The position numbers and the translations under genes were made by a program. A model generated the notes under the pieces. The model worked only from the letters and a program-made list of their open reading frames with translations. It did not search any database and was not told the origin of the DNA. From Mactra quadrangularis (Eukaryota > Mollusca > Bivalvia > Venerida > Mactridae), in contig CM046301.1 of assembly GCA_025267735.1 (NCBI GenBank), forward strand, positions 58,609,872 to 58,673,871: a stretch of 64,000 nucleotides of DNA, read 5' to 3'. The first letter of the stretch is position 1. Each line of letters begins with the position of its first letter. Shown here one piece after another: positions 54,279 to 64,000 of this stretch.

Positions 54279-57200
54279 TGAGGATAATGATAATAATAAT
54301 GATGATGATGATGGTGGTGATGATGGTGGTGGTGATGGTGATGATGGTGATGATGATGATGATGATGAATGTGGATAACATATTTGGCTAAAACAATTTT
54401 CAACATGGTCCACACAGAAAACTCTACTCATTGTTCCTAGATAGGCTTAGGCTAAATCTCTGGATTTAGCTGTTAACCAACTACTAGGTGCATACTTGTT
54501 CACTACCACTGCCCTACATAATTTAGAATCAGTGGTAGGAGGAAGAATGACCGTAGAAATTATTTCATGACTGAGCTCCAAGAATGTATGCCCCGCCCGG
54601 AAATCGAACCTACGACCCCTCGATCAGTAGACTTGTGTGCTACCGACTGAGCTAGCCGGGGTGGTTACATTTGTGTTTAAATGTATAATGTCATGTCGTA
54701 CGAATTATTAAGTATAAACAAACATTTGTTGTTCGCCGATTAATAATTTTGGATAAACAATTGAGTGACATGATTTTTATGCACAATTAAATTATCTCCT
54801 ACTTTTTGGCTGTTACAAGAATTTAACGAAACATAGAACTTTGTTTACAATCTAAAGATCACGTAACTACATACCCTGGGTACACTCTGGAGAAAAACGT
54901 GAATAAGTCATTGATATACAGAACAACATACAAACCCGATTTTGAATTCTCCGTTCATCCAATCGCTTATTACATCGGTCTACAGGATATCTGTTTACAG
55001 AGATTGGCATTGTACATATCTTATTACAGAAAACCATTGGTCATCATTGCTGCAATGTCTTGTGCTGTGCCATGGGCAGTGTATGGTAACTGGATGGGAC
55101 TTATAAGTGTCAACTTTCATGATATTGCAATATCACAGGTACATTGTACTATACTTACTTTTCTGTGTCAATCTGATTAAAACCCGATCTAAAATTTTCC
55201 GCTCGCATACTCGCTAATTTAGATCTGGCCTTTTTCAAACGAAGGTCACGTTCAGGCGACCTTTTCTCATCATAATATTCATGACGAAATTGTTATGATA
55301 CGTAACTTGTTTACATCGTCTACGTCACGCAATTTGAAATGAGCCGCCCAATCGCAGACTGTGAATAATACCGCTGTTAAATTAGCATGCAAAAATAGAA
55401 ATTATGAAATTAAAATGTTATAAATAGTGTTTTCGTCCAGATGAAAGCTACGCATTGATTGGTTGAAACAAAGTTCATCTCGACGTGACCTTCCACGGAG
55501 AAAGTAGAGATCCTGTACGACAACGCTCTACAGGATATATATCTGTTTACGGAGATTGTTTCTGTGGTAAACCATATATCTTTATTTGGATTTAATGGTA
55601 GTCTACTCACAATAAGTTAAGAACTTCTACTATTGCCATGATTTATCGAAGGGATATGCTCTGTCATACTAGGAATCGAACCTAGATTGCCGGTTTCAAA
55701 GCTGAGCGTGATGGTCCCAGCTGGGAATCGAACTTCGAGGTTCCTGCTTGTTTCTTTATCATGAAGCTGCTGCGGCTTGTTCTATTCGTCATTCCGTCAA
55801 CTAGTTTGAATGAAGTACATGCATGTGCATACTCACATAATTATAGCCTACAACAATTTATTTTTGTCTGCATATTGTAGTAACAATTTTTACTAGGTAG
55901 GCCTAATGAAAGACGGTAGACCTCATCAGCTAACTTGTTCATTAGTCTTTACCAATAATCGCCAACGCTCTTCAGTTAGAAGCCGGCAACTTTCTACAAC
56001 AGAAGGAGCTTGACATTCTGTATCGTAGTTTAAAAGATTCTCTCCTTATGATAAAAACTAGAGGAATGCAACGCTTCAATCGCCCTACTGTGGTAGTAGT
56101 TGTCAAACTCGCTCCAAAACACCAACGAAAAACAGACTAATCACAAAACCATTTAGCCATTTGATATTATTGTACATGTAACAATCGACAATTCTCAAAT
56201 CGGCTTTTTATTATAAGAAAGAGGAAATTTTTAAACTACGATACAGAATGTCAAGCTCCTGTGACAAAAGTATCATATTTTTATTGGAGTACAGCTTCAC
56301 TACTTCTGTACATTGAAATTGAATGTATTATAAAAAATACACCTAGCATATACTCGTGAAGTTCTTTAAAATCGTTGGGTCCGTACGTATCACTTTTCAT
56401 AAGATTGCCTTCAATTTACTCACTGTTATATCATTTATCCGAACTTTCAGAGTCAAGCTGGGTGGTTCGGTTTTTATGCATCAGTAGTCGGGATATTTTT
56501 TGGAATTATTGCAGGGAGGTATGTTGAATATCTTAACCATAAAACCCGGGTCTGTAACACTGCCGGTAGCGCGCCGATATTTCGAATATTGTTTTTCAAA
56601 AAACGTAAGGGTTCGAATCCCACCCGTGACTTTTATGTTCCTTTATAAAACCTGTATAATTTGAAGTCGCCGTCTTTGTGGAAGGGTAAGCGAGTACTGG
56701 TAATGAACAAGGGTCAGCGAAAGCTAGGTTAGGTAAGCTGGCCGTCGTAAAGTAACCTAATATAGTGTTGACACGGCGTTAAACTCAGTATAAAAATCAA
56801 AGTACTGAAAGTACTGTTGGATTGAATTTTTGAACGACTTCATTGACTGAATGGGAAATTACAACATTATTTACAGAAAAAAAACTATTTTATAATGAAA
56901 AATATACTTATTAAACAAATAGAACCATGATGAAACACTATCCCCATTTTGTGAAACTTTTGAATGAAATGAAACAAAATGATTAATTTGTTTAAGTCGT
57001 CGTTCCTCCAGCACTTTGATTGAAATGCGCATCGAGCTCACAATACTTGGTGAGTAATGCTTGATTAGCTCGATCAGTAGACTTGCATGCTACCAACTGA
57101 GATAGCCGGGCGGCTTCTCATCCTTAAGTTGTTATTCAAGTAACAAACTAGAACTTCTTTATTTTGTAGAATCGCCGACAAATTTGAGAGAAAATTAAAG

Positions 57201-59809
57201 TTAATTGTTCTTTGCTTCTTTGTTTTGGCTCTATTAGACAGTATTTGGATAACCTGCATGAGAAATGGTTATGTAACAAAATCAACAGGTCAGTTTTCAG
57301 GAAATACCTTCGCTTTTTATTTTTGTATGCCATTTAATTGACCATTTCTAGGGTGACATTTCTTTATTTAAATTACAACACGTATAAAGATTTTCTGTCT
57401 ATTTATGATAATAACGATAATCACTATAATAATATACAGGTTAGACTGCATATTACATTGTAAACTACATAATTATTACTGTCACTACAAACAATTGTTT
57501 AAATGTATGCATATTATATGTTTGTATTGCCTATGGACAAATGTTGGTATTTTTTGCAATAAAATTATGTCTATGTCCATTATTTGCTACAGACATAACT
57601 ATGTGCTCTTTTGTACGCTCATCCCTTGTGGGACAAAATGTAAATGTAAAATCTTTGTCAAGTACGCTACGTATACATATAAAATGGTCCATTAATTATT
57701 TGGAATTTAAAAAAAATCCTCGACCATTTTCAAGTCTGTTGTAAACTGTTTAAGCTTTTATCAATGTGCAATTGTGGATTGCATGTACTAAAATTATGTG
57801 ACGTTTCAAAGATATGTAGGAGCAGTGGTCCGTGCAAGAGCAGTTGTCCAGTGGTAAGACGCGTGCTTTTGGATCATGCAAACCCGGGTTCGAACCCCAC
57901 TGGTATCAGGGTTAATTTCTTTGAGCAAAATATTTACCTACAATTGTTCTGCTCCACCCAGGTGTAAATGGGTACTGTGAGGGATCCTCTGCTTAAAGGT
58001 GATACAACGATCAGAGGAAATCGTACAAAATTATACAGTCGGCTAAACGTGTATATATGTGAGCAGACTTTAAAACACACTCCTTATATTTAAAATCAGA
58101 ATGCTATGCGAGCGCTCGTGTGGTGTTGCAACTTTGCGTCCTTCGCCTTTTAGGTCCGAAGCCCCGATATTATTCAAAACATAATATTTTAACAATGATT
58201 ATTTCAGTATTGCTGGCTGTATCAGTGGGTGTATTAGGTGCTTCATTTAATGCTTGTCTTCCATTATGTTATGAAATGGCCTGTGAGAATGGTTATCCCA
58301 TACACGAAGGAATTGTTGGAACAATTATTAGTCTAGAAATAAATTTAACAGCTGTGATATTTTTACTGATGAAGTTTATACCTGGAATAGGTTTGTACAT
58401 TATTTGAACATTTTTTACACAGTGTTTCCACATGTTTAGTAGTGAACTGTAATTAATTCTCATAATAATCCGCCGCGGACGATTACATTAGGCTGCACAT
58501 GCGCAATTAAAGGGATAATTACTACTGCTATCAAAATAGTCCTCTTTACGCGTTAACACGCAGACGATGCAGTCTGTGCAATGGAGGTATATCTTATCTG
58601 AATTAGTATTCTTATGATAGATAAATGTAAGGGACATTTCCCTTGTATCTCTGCCGTTTGTTGTATAGTTCCGTGTTAATATTCTTCATCAAAATCCTAT
58701 GTCCGACAATGCTATTAGCGCTTTGATTATATCTCTTACATTAGTTTTGGACTTCTGGTCGTGGCGTAGTATCTAGATTCCGGAAGCCCTGGGTTCGATT
58801 CCCGGACGCGAAGTTCAAACACGTTAATCAAAATTCGATTAATATCGAATTTTCTCCGTTGATGGAAAAGTTGTCAAAGTACATTTGTACTTTGTAAAAA
58901 AGTATGTCCATGAAAGCTGACTATGTACATGAGGAGATAAAACCTAATAGAAAAATGTGATAACAACGATTAGATCCTCTCAAAACATTTTAGACAAATA
59001 TCACTTTATGACAAATTCAGAAATTAAATACATGTATCATATATAGTACAGACCTACTGTTTGTAATGAATAACCTAAACTGTAATACGTTTAATGCAAA
59101 ATAGTGGCGCTTTTCACAATAAATCTTACGAAAAAAAATCATCGTAAGTTAAAAGCAAGGAACATTAATAATGCGCTCATTTTTTTGGCCGATCGTTTCC
59201 AAATATTATCGAATTATTTAGAAAAGTGTATACCTTTTGAATATCATATCATAGTTATTTTTATTATCCTTCTTACTTTGAACTACAGCATTATAAAATT
59301 GACTCACAATAACTTTTTTTCTTAATAATGTAAAGGTGCACAGGTCAGTAGCTAAATATTACATATGATGCTTGTCACATTGTTTTCATGTGATCACAAG
59401 TTCACAACATTCTCATGATCAAAGTACTGAAAGCTCAAAAAGACTTTCGTGCCTCTTAGAACTTAACAGACCAAAGAAGGCAATCAACAAATGTGTTGTT
59501 TATGACTAATGTACTTATGCTAGAGTAACTGGACATCATAAATGTGCAGTACCTTGAATTGTGCTAAAGCAAAACCCACACAGCTAGGCATTACATGCTG
59601 TTTAAAATTTTACGACCTGAATATGATAGGACCAGTATTAGCGTTTTGCTAAATTAATGTACTGTCTTGTTGCAGGTGTGATATGGATGAACTGGGTGTT
59701 GATTGGTGTGGTTTTATTTGGTATTTTATGTTTACTTTGTATGAAAGAAAAATATCATAGAACAGAAGTGGATGATTCAACCGCGAGCAAACGTTCCAAA
59801 ACTAAGTGA
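44448..59809 (+). CDS. SLC49A4: SLC49A4 (DIRC2), lysosomal MFS transporter, 14 coding exons
   Basis: Exons 44448-44586, 46308-46657, 49170-49275, 49950-50040, 51081-51244, 51947-51974, 52310-52347, 53403-53447, 53907-54039, 55030-55138, 56451-56518, 57170-57288, 58154-58390 and 59676-59809 (TGA). All phases fit and give 586 residues; human is 478. Family landmarks: VYKRRWYTLIVLSL before TM1, WASWGPIAESAK, GAGQFFNGLAGSITQIIPSV, the SLC49 signature ETWFPSNERATATAIGV, PSKPPSPPS in the central loop, SQAGWFGFY, YPIHEGIVG and a last TM before a Lys-rich tail. EKTSLL near the N-terminus fits the [DE]xxxL[LI] lysosomal sorting motif. Human SLC49A4 is a lysosomal membrane protein reported to export pyridoxine with protons; transport here is inferred. 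Introns carry a 16-unit minisatellite (intron 2) and several SINEs and MITEs. Confidence 0.93.
44600..44685 (+). mobile_element. Internally deleted GGCGGATCC MITE
   Basis: GGGGCGGATCAAGGACC and TGATCCGCC ends with only about 60 bases between, including GGGGGGTCCGATC. Confidence 0.65.
44822..44960. mobile_element. Foldback MITE, intact copy
   Basis: Arms of about 45 bases: TTTTTTTCTCAACTGTCAAA with TGAATAATTTCACGGTG, and CACCATGAAATTATTCAAA with TTTGGCAGTTGAGAAAAAA. Only about 50 bases separate them. Related copies: 3397-3528 and 17107-17410. Confidence 0.75.
45372..45587. mobile_element. AACGTT foldback element split by an insertion
   Basis: TGTAGCGTGTTCAATTAC, CGAACGTTCCGAAACGTTCC at the left, CGTTCGCTAAC and TTACTGAACACGC at the right. 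These are the two outer arms of the 43984-44295 family without the central part. Confidence 0.65.
45419..45553. mobile_element. Small foldback element with iterated CAACTCAACCC motif
   Basis: Left arm GGGTCGGGACAACT, GACAACTCAACCCG and GAAAACTCAATACC; right arm GGTTTGAGTTTTCCC, CGGTTGAGTTGTC, CGGGTTGAGTTGTCCC and GGACCC. The motif is iterated in each arm, inverted between arms, about 135 bases in all. GTAACGTT precedes (45411-45418) and follows (45554-45561) as a possible 8-base target duplication, although the target itself is rich in this word. Confidence 0.7.
45830..46165. repeat. Diverged TTAA-family MITE in intron 1
   Basis: CTGTGTCTGTAACTAAATG, TTACTTACGGGGTAGG, GTATGTCAATTTGCAC and GACTGCTTCCAATATGTTTC follow the order of 18702-19055. 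Ends are eroded. Confidence 0.5.
47328..48583 (+). repeat. Minisatellite of about 16 units of 73-80 bases in SLC49A4 intron 2
   Basis: The unit is TTGTACTTACTTATTCATAT, TCTAGAAAAACATTGATA, TTTTAAAAAATCATTCAC and AAAGTATCAAAGAATGTTTG. Units 1, 3 and 4 lack the TTCATA part; the others are about 80 bases and differ by a few changes (CTAG/CAAG, AAAGAATG/AATGAATG, TTTGCC/TTTTCC). Variants recur in blocks, pointing to multi-unit duplications. Confidence 0.92.
48776..48960 (+). repeat. tRNA-derived SINE (family 2)
   Basis: GACGGGTTCGAAACCCGGTCG, GAGTTGTCGGCCTCGTGG, GAGCTGGCCGTCGTGTATAT, tail CAACGTTAAAAAAAAAG. Collinear with 10476-10702. Confidence 0.75.
49500..49680 (+). repeat. Possible 3' end of an old retroelement
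   Basis: CATAGTGCCGGGTGTATTC, TTTATGTATTGTCTTACAC and TAAATAAAATCCTTTCTTAC look like a LINE 3' end with its own poly(A) signal. Weak. Confidence 0.3.
50066..50194. mobile_element. Foldback MITE in intron 4
   Basis: TTTTGGTGTAAGATC and GATCTTACACCAAAA at the ends; inner arms TTTACGAGTGAGCTAA and TTAGCTCACGAGTGAAA. It starts 25 bases after the exon 4 donor. Confidence 0.75.
50862..51037 (+). repeat. Degraded tRNA-derived SINE (family 1)
   Basis: CCGCCCAACTGGATCAGAAGG, TTGGTTTCCCGGCCGGGACAT, GTGGAGTATGGTCATGAAA, CCACTGATTCTAAGTCATG, tail AACGTTAAACCCAGCC. The B box is mutated. It ends about 40 bases before exon 5. Confidence 0.65.
51550..51675. repeat. Imperfect foldback in intron 5
   Basis: CTTAACTATCGCTTTAGAGTC pairs with GACTTAAAAGCGATAGTTAA. 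The outer parts AAAAAACGGCACC and GGGACCGGGTTTTTTT pair weakly. Confidence 0.5.
52504..52798 (+). mobile_element. GGCGGATCC MITE, intact reference copy
   Basis: Ends AGGCGGATCCAGGA and CTGGATCCGCC are inverted. GGGGGGTCCGAAC blocks near the left and GGGGGGTCCGGAAC near the right; the middle has AATCTATGTTAAGCGCCG and GGACATGTACATTTTCC. Other copies: 17741, 22875/26784, 39688 and 44600. Confidence 0.8.
54046..54057 (+). repeat. Target-site duplication, left copy
   Basis: ACATTTGTGTTT, repeated exactly at 54667-54678. It begins 6 bases after the exon 9 donor. Confidence 0.85.
54058..54666 (-). repeat. tRNA-derived SINE (family 1) with an internal microsatellite
   Basis: Minus strand: head CCCGGCTAGCTCAGTCGGTA, B box GTAGGTTCGATTTCCGGGCG, body to GTTAACAGCTAAATCCAGAG, then a microsatellite, then the tail GGCGTTAAACCCAACAAAAAC. 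The 12-base target duplication outside proves that the two halves are one insertion. Confidence 0.85.
54140..54368 (+). repeat. GAT/AAT microsatellite inside the SINE
   Basis: About 230 bases of AATAAT, GATAAT and GATGATGGTG repeats. They give long low-complexity frames on both strands that are not genes. Confidence 0.95.
54930..55010 (+). repeat. Repeat next to the exon 10 acceptor
   Basis: TCTACAGGATATCTGTTTAC and GAGATTG recur at about 55528-55556 (CTCTACAGGATATATATCTG, TTTACGGAGATTG), and CCCGATTTTGAATTCTCCG resembles CCCGATCTAAAATTTTCCG near 55183. Two copies of one short repeat bracket exon 10. Confidence 0.5.
55174..55560 (+). repeat. Second copy of the repeat beside exon 10
   Basis: Starts 35 bases after the exon 10 donor. 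It includes GAAGGTCACGTTCAGGCGAC and, inverted, CGACGTGACCTTCCACGG, so a foldback element is likely. Confidence 0.45.
55665..55745 (-). repeat. tRNA-like remnants
   Basis: Two B-box-like words on the minus strand, TAGGTTCGATTCCTAGTATG and GAAGTTCGATTCCCAGC, about 50 bases apart. Probably decayed SINE heads. Confidence 0.35.
56004..56260. mobile_element. Foldback MITE with about 57-base arms
   Basis: AGGAGCTTGACATTCTGTAT, CGTAGTTTAAAA on the left pairs with TTTTAAACTACGATACAG, AATGTCAAGCTCCT on the right. TTATGATAAAAA pairs with TTTTTATTATAA further in. Confidence 0.75.
56543..56795 (+). repeat. tRNA-derived SINE (family 3)
   Basis: CCCGGGTCTGTAACACTG, GTAAGGGTTCGAATCCCACC, GGAAGGGTAAGCGAGTACTG, GAGCTGGCCGTCGT-like AAGCTGGCCGTCGTAAAG, tail CACGGCGTTAAACTC. 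It begins 24 bases after the exon 11 donor. Confidence 0.7.
57066..57115 (-). repeat. tRNA-like head of SINE family 1
   Basis: Minus strand CGCCCGGCTATCTCAGTTGG and TAGCATGCAAGTCTACTGATCG only. The rest is lost. Confidence 0.6.
57385..57600 (+). repeat. Dispersed repeat, copy 1
   Basis: CAGGTTAGACTGCATATTACA, TGTTTGTATTGCCTATGGAC, AAATGTTGG, TTTTTTGCAATAAAATTATG and TCTATGTCC. The same order occurs at 60985-61205. It looks like a retroelement 3' end with an AATAAA. Confidence 0.6.
57838..58062 (+). repeat. tRNA-derived SINE (family 4)
   Basis: GCAGTTGTCCAGTGGTAAGAC (A box), CCCGGGTTCGAACCCCACTG (B box), TTTGAGCAAAATATTTACC, CTCCACCCAGGTGTAAATGG. Minus-strand relatives at 17175 and 21424. 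It ends about 90 bases before exon 13. Confidence 0.7.
58757..58820 (+). repeat. tRNA-like remnant
   Basis: GGTCGTGGCGTAGTATCTAG and CCCTGGGTTCGATTCCCGG have A/B-box form but the stems do not close well. Confidence 0.4.
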
Positions 59810-60093
59810 AAGTGTGCAATGAATATACATTGTAGTTATGCATATGCAAACAACTTAATTAAGTACACTAATGCAAACACGATCACTAGATATCAATGTA
59901 TCTCATTTTTATGCTTCTTTTCGCTGTAATGACACTGTTTAGTGTGCGCAAATGAGCTGCATACAATTAACTACAGATATCATAATTAATTTATGTTTTG
60001 TGTATTTGGTTAAATGTGTTCATTGTGCATCTATATTTCGATAAGTATTACATGTTTGTTATTTACTTCGTAATTCATTCCAATGTCATATGA

Positions 60094-60099
60094 AATAAA
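60094..60099 (+). terminator. SLC49A4: Polyadenylation signal of SLC49A4
   Basis: AATAAA about 285 bases after the stop codon at 59807-59809. A GATTTTGTATTTTGG T/G-rich stretch follows. Confidence 0.65.
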
Positions 60100-60152
60100 A
60101 TCGATTTTGTATTTTGGAACTCCTTGACGATTCCTCACGCAGATACACATCT

Positions 60153-60467
60153 GTAGCGTGTTCAATTACACAAAACACAGAACGTTACATAACGATACAT
60201 TCGAAACTCCTCGGCCATTCGCCGCGAATAACCTAATCTAATACACAAATATGAGATCGTTAAGGCATTGAATGATGTTTCAAAATTTACGGACTAAAAA
60301 CGAAACATCACTCAATGCCTAAACGATCATGAATATATTAGTTTACTTTAACTCAGGTAGTTTCAAAATAGCGTCTAAATATGTCCGAGATTATTCGCAG
60401 CGAATGGCCGAGGAGTTCCGAATGTATCGTTACAGAACGTTTTGTAACGTTCGCGGTAACTGAACGC
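60153..60467. mobile_element. AACGTT foldback element
   Basis: GTAGCGTGTTCAATTACAC, ACATAACGATACATTCGAAAC, CTCGGCCATTCGCCGCGAA on the left; TTCGCAGCGAATGGCCGAGG, CGAATGTATCGTTACAG, CGCGGTAACTGAACGC on the right. Central palindrome GATGTTTCAAAATT and CGAAACATCACTCAATG. It starts about 55 bases after the SLC49A4 poly(A) signal. Confidence 0.75.
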
Positions 60468-60984
60468 AGGGCTGATGTAATATTGAGCATTCTCTTAAGC
60501 AGAGGTTAGCAAGATTTTTTTATCGAGAATCTCCATACGAGCATGCATAATGAGAGGACAATAGTTTAAATGGAGTACGCAGTAAAGGTGAGTTTCACTG
60601 ACTGTGTTTTTTTTGAGATACAAAAAAAATTTTACCGAGAAATCATGTGTAAGACATTGTTTTAATGATAAAATATTTTGAAAATGCGGACACAATTCCG
60701 AGTAAAGCCGCGTTCATGATGTAGAACGCAAAATTCGAAACCGAACATCCTGGGTTTTATTCCAAAATGAAAATGTAGCCGGGTTAACTCTTCAATAAAA
60801 AGTTCTCAATTAAATATTGGCTTCCATCATTTAAAGAGAAAAGATGTCAGCTTTCCAAGGAAAGCTGGTTTGATGAGGAACCTCAGTACTGTCATCCAAA
60901 TAAAAGTTATAATATTTTTGTGTACAGTCCAATTCAAGTAAATTGCACTTATACTGTTTATTTGTAATATATACCTGAGTCTAG

Positions 60985-61205
60985 ATTCTCTGTCTATATG
61001 ACATAACCGATGGTCATGATATGCAGGTCAGGCTGTACATCACTTTGTAAACAACATTCTATTTAAAATATATATTGATATTGTTGCCGAAATTTAATGA
61101 CCGTCACTGGAAATAATTTTATGTATATTTATATGTTATTACATGTTTGTATTGCCTATGGACAAATGTCTTTTTTGCAATAAAATTATGTCTATGTCTA
61201 TATCA
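60985..61205 (+). repeat. Dispersed repeat, copy 2
   Basis: Matches 57385-57600 through CAGGTCAGGCTGTACATCAC, TGTTTGTATTGCCTATGGAC, AAATGTC and GCAATAAAATTATGTC. Confidence 0.6.
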
Positions 61206-63640
61206 TTGCCGTCAACATCGCTTTCTCTCAAAAATCAAATTTAAGTGAATCCGATTGAGTTAATACAAGAGAAGTTAAGAATTTCGCACGTTGTGAAAAG
61301 CGGAGAGTTGATTAAACTGAACAAAACGGTATGAGAAAACCAGACAGTTGAGATAACGGGACAGTCCATTCTATGAATAACGGTGAAGATATCACCACTA
61401 TACTACGACGTACAACTCCTCTAGTCCAGTCAAATTAGTCCATAAATGACCCCAACCTAAAACAAATTGCAACAGAAATCATTTAACCACTATTGTAAAG
61501 TACAAGCCTTCCTACACCACAGAAAAAAATCCTAGAGGGAATTCGGAGTAAGTTTACTAAATTCACTCTTACATTCACTACCTGTATTAGCGGTTGATAA
61601 AACTGTAGTAAGTGACTGAAGTGGAACTAGAGCCTGTTTACAACTTAAAATGTACCTTTGTTGTTTGTTTTTGCACAAATGACTACCATACTTGATAAAA
61701 AATGTTGCTCAAGTATAATCATTTGAAAAAATATAGAAGATTATGTGTGGTTTTTTTTTTTAAATAAAAACTGAAATATTGGTATCCGTTTACCCCACCC
61801 AGCCCGAACCAATAGTTATGACAGAAAATAAAAAAAGGTTCTTTTTTAAATATTCATCTTGTTTTCATTAATATGTACACATAGCAGTTAAGAAATATAA
61901 GATCAGGGTTAATACTTATGATTATAGATAAACTTTTTCTTGCTCAAGCATAATTGAAATAAAATAATACGAATAAGTAAAACATATTGAACACTATTAT
62001 TGGAATACCATGCATAAGGCAAGGTAACAAATAACCAATTTAATGATTCAGTAATTTAATAAGCATAAAAATTCAAAATATTACAAAAAGATAATATTCT
62101 AATAACTATCATCATCAGCAGCAGCAGCCGAAGCAGCATTATCATCATCATCATCATCACATTACACAGAACTATATAGTAAGAAATGCATATTTATCCA
62201 TAATATTATGTTATGTTGATCTTATCTTGAATTCTTAAACACATATATAGAACATTAAAATACAACAATAATGAATTAGTATGTACATTATATAAACAAC
62301 AGTGCTTGTTTCGCTTTAACACAAATTCAAATTTGGTATCATTTCAACCGCTCCACACTTTTACATAGGTTTTTAAGCCTCATTATCAAAAGTAACATTG
62401 TTTTTGCAAATAAAAAACGATGTTTATCTTTTTCAATGAAACATATTTTTAATTAAAAGCAAATACTGCTGAAATATGTTTATATCATTTTAAAGTGAAA
62501 GTAGATCGAAACTGAAAGTAGAATTCGGTTGTCATGACTTAAAACAATAGTTTTGATCATAGTATACTTAAGATGAAGTCTTGTTATAGAAAAACTGCCC
62601 CAAATTACATAATTAAGCTCTAAACCTAGTTAGGATCCGGCATATTGAACATTAGCGTATGAATGAATAGTGTGTGCTCTTCTAAAAGTACCCGACTTTT
62701 TAAGAAATGGACGCTTTGTCAAACTTAAATTAAGAAAGCAGAATGGTTCGAACAGTTTATTGTGTCTCTAATACATGTTATATTCTGATAACTTCATGTT
62801 TGTAAAACAGTTTTCAAGTCTAGTGATGATGAATATATCTTCATATTGTGGCTTTAGTATCATTAGTATGTATATACACATTAATTTAATCATCAATATG
62901 GGTTTCTGTCATCTCCTCAAAGATCTCTCCTCTATTACTGCAACTCAATCCATGACACTCGCCACAAGCTGTTGTAAAAGTCCATGTTTCCTACAGGTAC
63001 ATCGCTCTGTATCACAGTTATGTCTGCAACAACGGCGTATTATTTAGTACTGTCATCGACATTCTTAGTGCACGAACCGGCCAGGTTTCACAGCTAAACT
63101 GTCATCTAGAAAAGATTGTTCAGACAAAAAAGTCTATGTAACAAACTTGCATACATGTACTTACAAGTTACAGTAAATAATGCGGTGGGTTACATACCAG
63201 GGTCGGATTCATAAGGGTCGTAAGTGGGGGTACCTTTGTGGTGGGTTCAAGAGGAGTATCCTCTCCCGACAATAGGGAAAAACTGAATTTAAACATGTCA
63301 AAGGAGCAAATCTGAGTACTTTAAAACAGATGAAATACGATGTTAAAAACACGTAAGTCTGTTTATACCTCCCCCTTAAATAGGCATAGTTTCTAGTGGA
63401 CTATACCTCCTCAAACATTATTTCTATAGGTCTGAAAGTTAAATATATTGCACACTTTTATTTGCAAAGAACAAAAACGGTGCTCACTCAAGTGTATATT
63501 CGTTACTTTTTTGTCTATAGACCTTTGAAAATAGAAAAATCTTAAATTTGTCATAATATCATCTAAATATGAACATTGATTTTGTCATAACTATTTCAAA
63601 TTTAGATATTAAGACATTCCCTGTTTAAAGGGCCCACATA
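61206..63640. other. Gene-poor stretch
   Basis: AT-rich. A CAG/CATCAT microsatellite at 62108-62160 and a G-rich patch at 63196-63245 are the only landmarks. Short frames such as 62775-63047 show no known motif. Confidence 0.45.
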
Positions 63641-63649
63641 CTACAATAA

Positions 63650-63850
63650 AGGGCTCATTTGCAGCTCTATAGCCTTGCGCACTACAGTGAGCACCTATGA
63701 TTAGTGTGTAAATAATACCTGAATGTAGTGAGTTAGGTGTTCAAAACAACATTTTTAGATGCTCGATCACTGAACGAATGTGTAAGGGGTCGGCATACTA
63801 CTCATAAGTGCTCACTAGGTGCGTACATGGTGGCTATAGAGCAGCAAAGA
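63650..63850. repeat. Foldback repeat near the window end
   Basis: GCTCTATAGCC, then GCGCACTACAGTGAGCAC on the left; GTGCTCACTAGGTGCGTAC, then GGCTATAGAGC on the right. About 200 bases, no frame. Confidence 0.6.
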
Positions 63851-64000
63851 AGCTCCTCATTGTTTAAACAGAGTTATCGGTACATGAATGTAATGACTTA
63901 GGTGTTAAAGCCACTATATGAAGATATATTCATTAACAGTAGAATTGAAAACTGTTTTACAACAATGAAGTTATCTAAATATAGCATGCATTTAAGACAC

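Noticed and set aside
54104..54431. Long overlapping frames rich in Ile/Met, His/Tyr and Ser
   Set aside because: They are translations of the GAT/AAT microsatellite on both strands, not genes.
57838..57910. tRNA gene on the plus strand
   Set aside because: The head continues into a family-4 SINE body also seen at 21424, and the acceptor stem does not pair well.

Overview
The window reads as nuclear DNA of a bivalve-like mollusc. It is AT-rich and its genes are split into short GT-AG exons. It is crowded with tRNA-derived SINEs, non-LTR retrotransposons, foldback MITEs and elements built around a minisatellite, including the CTGTGACCTTGACCTTTGACC repeat that is common in bivalve genomes. No bacterial-style operon, CRISPR array or free-standing tRNA/rRNA gene was seen. 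The taxonomic call rests on repeat style and protein similarity recalled from knowledge, not on a search.

Layout. (1) 1-13.3 kb, + strand: the C-terminal half (10 exons, 388 codons including the stop) of an M28B zinc peptidase of the glutamate carboxypeptidase II / NAALADase family, with all five zinc ligands and the catalytic Glu. Its introns hold a LINE inserted into another LINE (4.2-6.0 kb), SINEs and MITEs, and its 3'UTR holds a 44-45 bp minisatellite. (2) 15.6-16.9 kb: a single-exon 351-residue protein of unknown function. (3) 17-29 kb: mostly transposons, including a three-level nest at 22.9-26.9 kb. (4) 29.08-35.08 kb, - strand: three exons of ISCA2, the mitochondrial [4Fe-4S] assembly factor; its first exon was not found. 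(5) 30.8-45.6 kb: several elements whose ends carry iterated short motifs, plus hAT-like MITEs, some with clear 8-9 bp target-site duplications. (6) 44.4-60.1 kb, + strand: a complete 14-exon SLC49A4 (DIRC2) MFS transporter gene, including a phase-compatible acidic first exon. (7) 60.1-64 kb: foldback repeats and no gene recognised.

The three recognised genes have unrelated housekeeping roles: peptide or folate-glutamate hydrolysis, Fe-S assembly, and lysosomal solute export. ISCA2 and SLC49A4 lie in opposite orientations, head to head, but with several kb of repeats between them. The most unusual content is in the mobile DNA: elements with terminal arrays of a 12-17 bp motif in opposite orientations at the two ends (30.8-33.3 kb, 35.8-37.9 kb and 45.4 kb), capture and amplification of a LINE RNase H fragment inside a minisatellite element, and repeated nesting of one element within another.
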